Part shown: positions 5,439 through 9,398 of the stretch, piece by piece
Numbering within the stretch: the first letter of the stretch is position 1
Layout of the letters: each line of letters begins with the position of its first letter
NCBI GenBank assembly: GCA_034433995.1
Contig: DAOTZU010000166.1
Coordinates: 1-9,398 of the forward strand
Source: DAOTZU01 sp034433995
GTDB taxonomy: Bacteria; Chloroflexota; Anaerolineae; UBA1429
DNA length: 9,398 nucleotides
Direction: 5' to 3'
Translations under genes and position numbers: made by a program
The notes under the pieces: generated by a model
The model's database searches: none
What the model was told of the DNA's origin: nothing
Seen by the model: the letters and a program-made list of their open reading frames with translations, nothing else

Positions 5439-5852
5439 ATGACCAACGGGAAACGCATCCTGGTCATTGATGACGATAGCGATTTCAGCGATTATGTCCA
5501 CATCGTCCTCTCTTCCCACGGCTACGAGGTGCGGCAGGCAGCCAGCGCCGATGAGGGGATGCGCATCTTGAAACAAGAGCCGATAGACCTGGTCATCCTG
5601 GACGTGATGATGTCCTACGTGCTGGATGGTTGGAGCGTCTCGCGGCAGATGCGCCACGACCCGCGCCTTTGCCGCATCCCCATCCTCATGGTCTCGGCCA
5701 TCGTCAGCGCCGAAGAGGACAGTCTTTTCCCCAAAGGACCCGAAAGCAAGATTGACGGTTTCATGAGCAAACCCATCGAACCCAACGCGCTGGTGCGGCG
5801 CGTGGCAGAACTTATCGCAGCAAGCGAATGCGGAGAGGAAGAGGAAAAATGA
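5439..5852 (+). CDS. Single-domain response regulator (receiver only), second copy
   Basis: 137 residues from ATG 5439, supported by AAGGGAG four bases upstream; an in-frame TTG at 5421 precedes that site and is unlikely. Receiver residues are Asp11-13 in VIDDDSDF, phosphoacceptor Asp55 in ILDVMMSY, switch Ser86 and Lys111 in MSKP. It is the most divergent of the four receivers here: FPKGPE replaces the FPTDE found in the others, and it has an acidic tail (ECGEEEEK). Its TGA stop overlaps the nuoE start as ATGA, so translation of this regulator and of NuoE should be coupled. Confidence 0.93.
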   Translation: MTNGKRILVIDDDSDFSDYVHIVLSSHGYEVRQAASADEGMRILKQEPIDLVILDVMMSYVLDGWSVSRQMRHDPRLCRIPILMVSAIVSAEEDSLFPKGPESKIDGFMSKPIEPNALVRRVAELIAASECGEEEEK

Positions 5853-6301
5853 CTCCAGGCAAGTTTGCGGTACAGGATCCGGCCAAACGAGCCATGCTGC
5901 TGACGGCCCTCTATGTGGCCCAGGAACAGTATGGCCACCTTTCCCCAGAGGCCATCCAGCGGGTGGCCGACCGGCTGGGCATGCGCCCCGGCGAGGTCTA
6001 TGAGACGGCGACATTCTACTCCATGTTCAAGTTTGCCCCTATGGGCCGCTATGTCATCCAAGTGTGCGAGGGGCTCTCTTGCCACTTGGCCGGCGGCGCC
6101 GAGAGCTTGGCCGAGTATCTGCAAAAGACCTTGCGCATCAAGCCGGGGCAAACCACCCGCGATGGCCTGTTTACCTTGCAGACGGTGCAATGCCTGGCCG
6201 CTTGCGGTTCCTCGCCGGCTATGCGCATCAACGACACGTTGTACGAGAACCTGACCTTTGATCAGGTGGACCAAATCCTGCGTGAGCTACGGGGAGGCTG
6301 A
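5849..6301 (+). CDS. nuoE: NuoE/HndA-like [2Fe-2S] subunit of an NADH-oxidising flavoprotein complex
   Basis: 150 residues from ATG 5849, which overlaps the preceding stop and has GAGG just upstream; an ATG at 5828 inside the previous gene would add a basic stretch foreign to the family. The fold is the thioredoxin-like ferredoxin of complex I 24-kDa type. After a helical N-terminal part (LYVAQEQYGHLSPEAIQRVA), the four cluster ligands are Cys73 and Cys78 (CEGLSC) and Cys115 and Cys119 (CLAAC). In complex I, NAD-reducing hydrogenases and Hnd/Hyd complexes this subunit pairs with NuoF and accepts electrons from its FMN. Its nuoF partner follows immediately. The genetic setting between receiver genes suggests a separate NADH-linked complex rather than a full complex I operon. 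Confidence 0.94.
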   Translation: MTPGKFAVQDPAKRAMLLTALYVAQEQYGHLSPEAIQRVADRLGMRPGEVYETATFYSMFKFAPMGRYVIQVCEGLSCHLAGGAESLAEYLQKTLRIKPGQTTRDGLFTLQTVQCLAACGSSPAMRINDTLYENLTFDQVDQILRELRGG

Positions 6302-7569
6302 TGATGTTCACACCCATCCTCTTGCAACGGGCCTCGTTGCCCCGTTCTGAGACCATCGGGGTCTATCTGGCCAATGGCGGCTATCGCGCTTTGGAAAAGG
6401 CCCTGCGGGAATACAAACCGGAGGAAGTGATCGAGCTGGTCAAGAAATCAGGCCTCCGGGGCCGGGGCGGCGCGGGTTTCCCCTCAGGACTTAAATGGGG
6501 CTTTATGCCCAAAGAGAACGTGACCAAGTATCTCTGCGTGAACACCGATGAGGGCGAGCCGGGCACCTTCAAAGACCGCGTCCTGGTAGAGAAGGATCCC
6601 CACCAGGTGATCGAGGGCGCCATCATCGCCGCCTATGCCGTGGGGGCGCACCGGGCCTTTGTCTACATCCGGGGCGAGTTCTTCTTGGGGGTCAAGCGGT
6701 GGATCAAGGCCATCGCCGATGCCTACGAGAAAGGTTTCCTGGGCAAAAATATCCTGGGCAGCGGCTTTGACCTGGATATGACGGTCCATCGCGGCGCGGG
6801 CGCTTATATCTGCGGCGAAGAGACGGCGATGATTGATTCGCTGGAGGGCAAGCGCGGCGAGCCTCGGCTCAAGCCCCCCTATCCCGCCCAAGAGGGTTAT
6901 CTGCGCCAACCCACCCTGGTGCACAATGTGGAGACCCTGGCCAATGTGCCCCACATTATCTTGCATGGCCCCGAATGGTACGCCTCCATCGGCACCGAGC
7001 GCAGCACCGGGCCCAAGATCTTTTGCGTCAGCGGCCATGTCTTTCGCCGGGGCGTTTACGAGCTGCCCTTGGGCACGCCCTTGCGCACCATCATCGAAGA
7101 GCACGCCGGCGGCGTGCCGGGAGGCAAACGCATCAAGGCCGTGATCCCCGGCGGCGCCTCCACACCCCTCTTGACCGCCGATCAGTTGGATACGCCCATG
7201 GATTTCGAATCCTTGGCCGCGGCGGGTTCGGCCCTGGGCACAGGGGCCATCGTGGTCATGAACGAGGACACCTGCATGGTGGATGTGGCTCGGCGCACGG
7301 CGCGCTTCTTTGCCCACGAATCCTGCGGCAAATGCACGCCCTGCCGGATCGGTTCGCGGCGCATCTGGGAGATCCTGGAACAGATCGAGGCCGGCGAAGG
7401 GCAACCCGGAGATATCGAACGATTGCAGACCCTGTGCACAGGGATCGCCGGACGCACCTTTTGCCCCATGGGCGATGCCCTGGTGGCGCCCATCCGGAGC
7501 AGTTTGGCGCGCTTCCGCGATGAGTACGAGGAACACATCGCCAAGCACCGCTGTCCCTTTGCCGCGTGA
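6301..7569 (+). CDS. nuoF: NuoF-like NADH-binding FMN/[4Fe-4S] subunit
   Basis: 422 residues, the size of complex I NuoF, without the extra ferredoxin domains found in HydB/HndC-type proteins. It oxidises NADH through FMN and passes electrons to a [4Fe-4S] cluster. Motifs in order are the glycine-rich GRGGAGFPSGLKW (54-66) and NTDEGEPGTFKDR for NADH/FMN, then GAGAYICGEETA and SLEGKRGEPRLKPP, an SLBB-type region, and the cluster ligands Cys342, Cys345, Cys348 (ESCGKCTPCR) and Cys388 (RTFCPMGD). All expected residues are present. The nuoE stop and first ATG overlap (TGATG at 6299-6303); ATG 6304 sits at a better distance from GGGGAGG and may be the true start. FMN dependence links it in theme to the flavin importer upstream. 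No NuoG or hydrogenase large subunit lies in the window. Confidence 0.95.
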   Translation: MMFTPILLQRASLPRSETIGVYLANGGYRALEKALREYKPEEVIELVKKSGLRGRGGAGFPSGLKWGFMPKENVTKYLCVNTDEGEPGTFKDRVLVEKDPHQVIEGAIIAAYAVGAHRAFVYIRGEFFLGVKRWIKAIADAYEKGFLGKNILGSGFDLDMTVHRGAGAYICGEETAMIDSLEGKRGEPRLKPPYPAQEGYLRQPTLVHNVETLANVPHIILHGPEWYASIGTERSTGPKIFCVSGHVFRRGVYELPLGTPLRTIIEEHAGGVPGGKRIKAVIPGGASTPLLTADQLDTPMDFESLAAAGSALGTGAIVVMNEDTCMVDVARRTARFFAHESCGKCTPCRIGSRRIWEILEQIEAGEGQPGDIERLQTLCTGIAGRTFCPMGDALVAPIRSSLARFRDEYEEHIAKHRCPFAA

Positions 7570-7628
7570 GGCACGGCCCGGCTTGGAGGCTCGCCCGGCA
7601 TGTTTGACCTGAGAAAAGGAGAGGCAAG

Positions 7629-8006
7629 ATGAGCAAGATCCTGATCGTGGATGACGACCCCGATTTTGTGGAGGCAACCCGCCTGGTGTTGGAGCGGGCC
7701 GGCTACACCGTGGTCAGCGCCGCCGATGGCGACGAGGGCCTGCGCAAGGTCAGCGAGGAACAGCCCGACCTGGTGATCCTGGACGTGATCATGTCCACCG
7801 TGCTGGACGGCTTGAACATGAGCCAGAAGATGGCCAACGATCCGGAAAAGTATCCCATCCCCATCCTGATGGTCACCTCCATCGCCAATAGCGACTATGC
7901 TGCCCTTTTCCCCACCGATGAGGCCGTGCACATTGATGGCTTTATCTCCAAGCCCATCGCGCCGGAGGAGCTGCTGAAGCGGGTGGCAAGCCTGTTGAAG
8001 CGCTAA
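7629..8006 (+). CDS. Single-domain response regulator (receiver only), third copy
   Basis: 125 residues starting MSKILIVDDDPDF, with AAAGGAGAGG a few bases before the ATG. Phosphoacceptor Asp52 (ILDVIMST), switch Thr83, Lys108 (ISKP). At the DNA level its first 50 or so bases are nearly the same as the start of the receiver fused to the Lrp protein (from 4607), so these two are the closest relatives among the four and probably arose by a recent duplication or gene conversion. It lies 59 bases after nuoF and 22 bases before the ACT gene. Confidence 0.94.
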   Translation: MSKILIVDDDPDFVEATRLVLERAGYTVVSAADGDEGLRKVSEEQPDLVILDVIMSTVLDGLNMSQKMANDPEKYPIPILMVTSIANSDYAALFPTDEAVHIDGFISKPIAPEELLKRVASLLKR

Positions 8007-8028
8007 CGCCGCGCACAGGAGGTGCAGC

Positions 8029-8511
8029 GTGGCCGCCGCAGACAAGATTCGCGTGGGTGGTATCATCTGCCATCGAGGGTTAGCGCTCGTGGGGGTCATG
8101 TCCGCGCCCGACCGGCCGGGCTTGGTGGCGGCGCTCTTCAAGGGGCTGGGGCAAGAGCGCCTGAACGCCCAATTCATCGTGCAAAGCATTGACCTGAACA
8201 ACGAGTCTCATGTCCAGTTCTGTGTGGCCCGGGAGGACGCCCAACGGGTGCTGGAGATTATCACGCCCATCGCCGAATCGCTGGGGGCCAAGAAAGTGGT
8301 GCAGCGGATGCCCGTGGCGCTGGTGGCCGTCTTTGGGCCCGATTTTCGCGAGCGCCCCGGCATCGCCGGCACGGCCTTTAGCGCGCTGGCCGGGGCGGGG
8401 ATCAACATCCTGGCAGTGAGCACGTCCATCTCCACCATCTCTTGTCTGATCGACGATGCCCATGTGGAACAGGCCTTGGCAGCCCTCAAGGAGGTGTTTG
8501 CCCTGCCCTGA
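8029..8511 (+). CDS. Tandem ACT-domain protein (aspartokinase-type regulatory domains without a kinase)
   Basis: 160 residues from GTG 8029, with AGGAGGT five bases upstream. The whole protein consists of two ACT domains. The first (about 18-85) has APDRPGLVAALF and LNAQFIVQS. The second (about 92-158) has RERPGIAGTAFSALAGAGINI followed by VSTSISTISCLIDD. The order and wording match the C-terminal regulatory pair of aspartate kinase, where lysine or threonine binds, but the catalytic kinase domain is absent and there is no room for it upstream. A standalone pair could act as an amino-acid sensor that binds a partner protein. Its position between a receiver and a histidine kinase suggests modulation of the signalling module. 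Function is inferred only. Confidence 0.88.
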   Translation: MAAADKIRVGGIICHRGLALVGVMSAPDRPGLVAALFKGLGQERLNAQFIVQSIDLNNESHVQFCVAREDAQRVLEIITPIAESLGAKKVVQRMPVALVAVFGPDFRERPGIAGTAFSALAGAGINILAVSTSISTISCLIDDAHVEQALAALKEVFALP

Positions 8512-8554
8512 AAGAGGCGCAAGTGGCGCGCTTTCCGGGGCAAAGGAGCGACAA

Positions 8555-9398
8555 GTGAGCGAATTATTGCATATCCCCCTAGATCGCGAGCTGAGCGACC
8601 GCGTGCGCTGGCTCATCCGGGCGCGCTGGCTGGCCCTGGCGGTGGCCGTTGGGGTGGTGCTCCTGGCCAATCATTGGCTGCAGAATATCCTGCCCATGGC
8701 GCCCATCTGGGGCACCTTGGCCTTCATCGCCCTGTACAACCTGGCTTTCTGGATCATCACCACCCGCTTGATCGGCCTGGCGGCGCCCCGGAAGGTACAT
8801 GCCACCCTGCTCCACGCCCAGGTCATCACCGATCTGGTGGCGCTGACGGTCTTGCTACACTTTTCCGGCGGGCTGGAGAACCCCTTTGCCACCTATTACG
8901 TCTTGGCGGTGGTGGCAGGCAGCATCCTCATGACCCGCCGCGATAGCTATCTTTACGCCACCATCGCCACGGTGCTCTGGGCCGGCCTCCTCCTGGCCGA
9001 GGCCACGGGGTTGCTGCCCCACTATAACCTGGCGGGGTTCCGCCTTCCCTTCCGCTATCGCGAGCCCATGCATATCCTCTCCGAGGCCTTTGTCCTGGCC
9101 AGCACCTGCTTCGGCGCGGCGTACTTCTCCTCCAGCGTCATCGAGCGCCTGCGGGAGGGGGAGCGTCAGCTCTATGAAGCCAATCTCTCCTGCGAGATCC
9201 GGGCGGGGGAATTGGCCGAATTGAACGCCCGCTTGCAAGAGGCCAACCGCTCCTGCGAGCTGCGGGCCCAAGAGTTGGCCGAGCTGAACGAGCGCCTGCA
9301 GGAGGCCAACCGCTCCTGTGAATTGCGGGCGCAAGAGTTGGCCGATTTGAACCTCCGCCTGCAAGAGGCCAACCGCGCCTGTGAGCTGCGCACGGAGG
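8555..9398 (+). CDS. RegB/PrrB-like membrane histidine kinase, N-terminal part (cut by window edge)
   Basis: Open reading frame from GTG 8555 (AAAGGAG upstream) to the edge, 281 residues, no stop. About six hydrophobic helices are visible: roughly residues 25-43, 51-68, 88-103, 111-127, 133-152 and 174-195. RWLA near residue 24 and above all GGLENPF (105-111), placed between helices 3 and 4, match the RegB/PrrB sensor family, whose GGxxNPF heptapeptide is known to interact with quinone. From residue 208 a long coiled coil begins, with 21-residue repeats each carrying a Cys (213, 234, 255, 276). The His-box and ATP-binding domains should follow outside the window, so kinase function is inferred. 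It is the natural partner for the receivers and the Lrp-receiver upstream. RegB normally lacks such a repeated linker. Confidence 0.88.
   Translation, partial: MSELLHIPLDRELSDRVRWLIRARWLALAVAVGVVLLANHWLQNILPMAPIWGTLAFIALYNLAFWIITTRLIGLAAPRKVHATLLHAQVITDLVALTVLLHFSGGLENPFATYYVLAVVAGSILMTRRDSYLYATIATVLWAGLLLAEATGLLPHYNLAGFRLPFRYREPMHILSEAFVLASTCFGAAYFSSSVIERLREGERQLYEANLSCEIRAGELAELNARLQEANRSCELRAQELAELNERLQEANRSCELRAQELADLNLRLQEANRACELRTE
9176..9398 (+). repeat. 63-bp in-frame tandem repeat encoding a cysteine-containing coiled coil
   Basis: Units start at 9176, 9239, 9302 and 9365; the fourth is cut by the window edge. Each encodes 21 residues of the pattern EANRSCELRAQ then ELAELNERLQ, exactly three heptads. 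Copies 2 and 3 differ at very few amino acids while many differences are synonymous. The repeat also keeps long open frames on the opposite strand, which are not genes. Confidence 0.93.

Noticed and set aside
6484..7677. 397-codon minus-strand open frame opposite nuoF
   Set aside because: It overlaps a gene with full family conservation, has no recognisable domain, and reflects the high third-position GC of the plus-strand gene.
8855..9393. Long opposite-strand open frames over the end of the kinase gene, with repeated peptide units
   Set aside because: They are the reverse reading of the 63-bp coiled-coil repeat; the plus-strand frame has the ribosome site, membrane helices and family motif.

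Overview
The window is GC-rich bacterial DNA that reads as one strand of tightly packed genes with a single divergent gene at the left edge. My best guess for the organism is a Chloroflexota bacterium (Anaerolineae-like, possibly thermophilic). The reasons are a RibXY-type riboflavin ABC transporter under an FMN riboswitch, and standalone receiver proteins scattered among NuoE/NuoF genes. This placement is an inference from gene content, not a measured result.

Left part (1-1228): a 3'-truncated thioredoxin reductase gene runs leftwards from a strong promoter. Back to back with it, a second strong promoter reads rightwards into a tRNA-Arg(ACG). Only 24 bases after the tRNA comes a complete FMN riboswitch whose terminator hairpin ends exactly at the start codon of the next gene. 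No good promoter is visible between tRNA and riboswitch, so the two may be co-transcribed.

Transporter operon (1229-3814): permease (RibX), substrate-binding lipoprotein (RibY) and ATPase form a compact, translationally coupled ABC importer of the NitT/TauT/ThiXYZ type. The FMN riboswitch points to riboflavin or another flavin precursor as substrate.

Intergenic region (3815-4138): it holds a strong promoter, two near-identical 11-bp palindromes 31 bp apart that look like operators (one overlaps the -35 box), and two copies of a hairpin-rich repeat lying in the predicted 5' leader.

Signalling/redox operon (4139-9398, continuing off the right edge): an Lrp/AsnC regulator fused to a C-terminal receiver domain, two single-domain receivers, NuoE, NuoF, a third single-domain receiver, a protein made only of two aspartokinase-type ACT domains, and the N-terminal part of a RegB/PrrB-like membrane histidine kinase. 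The kinase carries the quinone-site heptapeptide pattern GGxxNPF. Its membrane domain is followed by a 63-bp tandem repeat encoding a coiled coil with one cysteine every 21 residues. The four receivers share the same non-standard signature, so they form one paralogous family.

Taken together, the second operon looks like a signalling module built around an NADH-oxidising flavoprotein pair (NuoEF). It has possible inputs for quinone or thiol redox state (kinase) and amino acids (ACT and Lrp ligand domains), and one clear DNA-binding output (Lrp-receiver). A NuoG-like or [FeFe]-hydrogenase large subunit may lie beyond the right edge, but the window does not show it.
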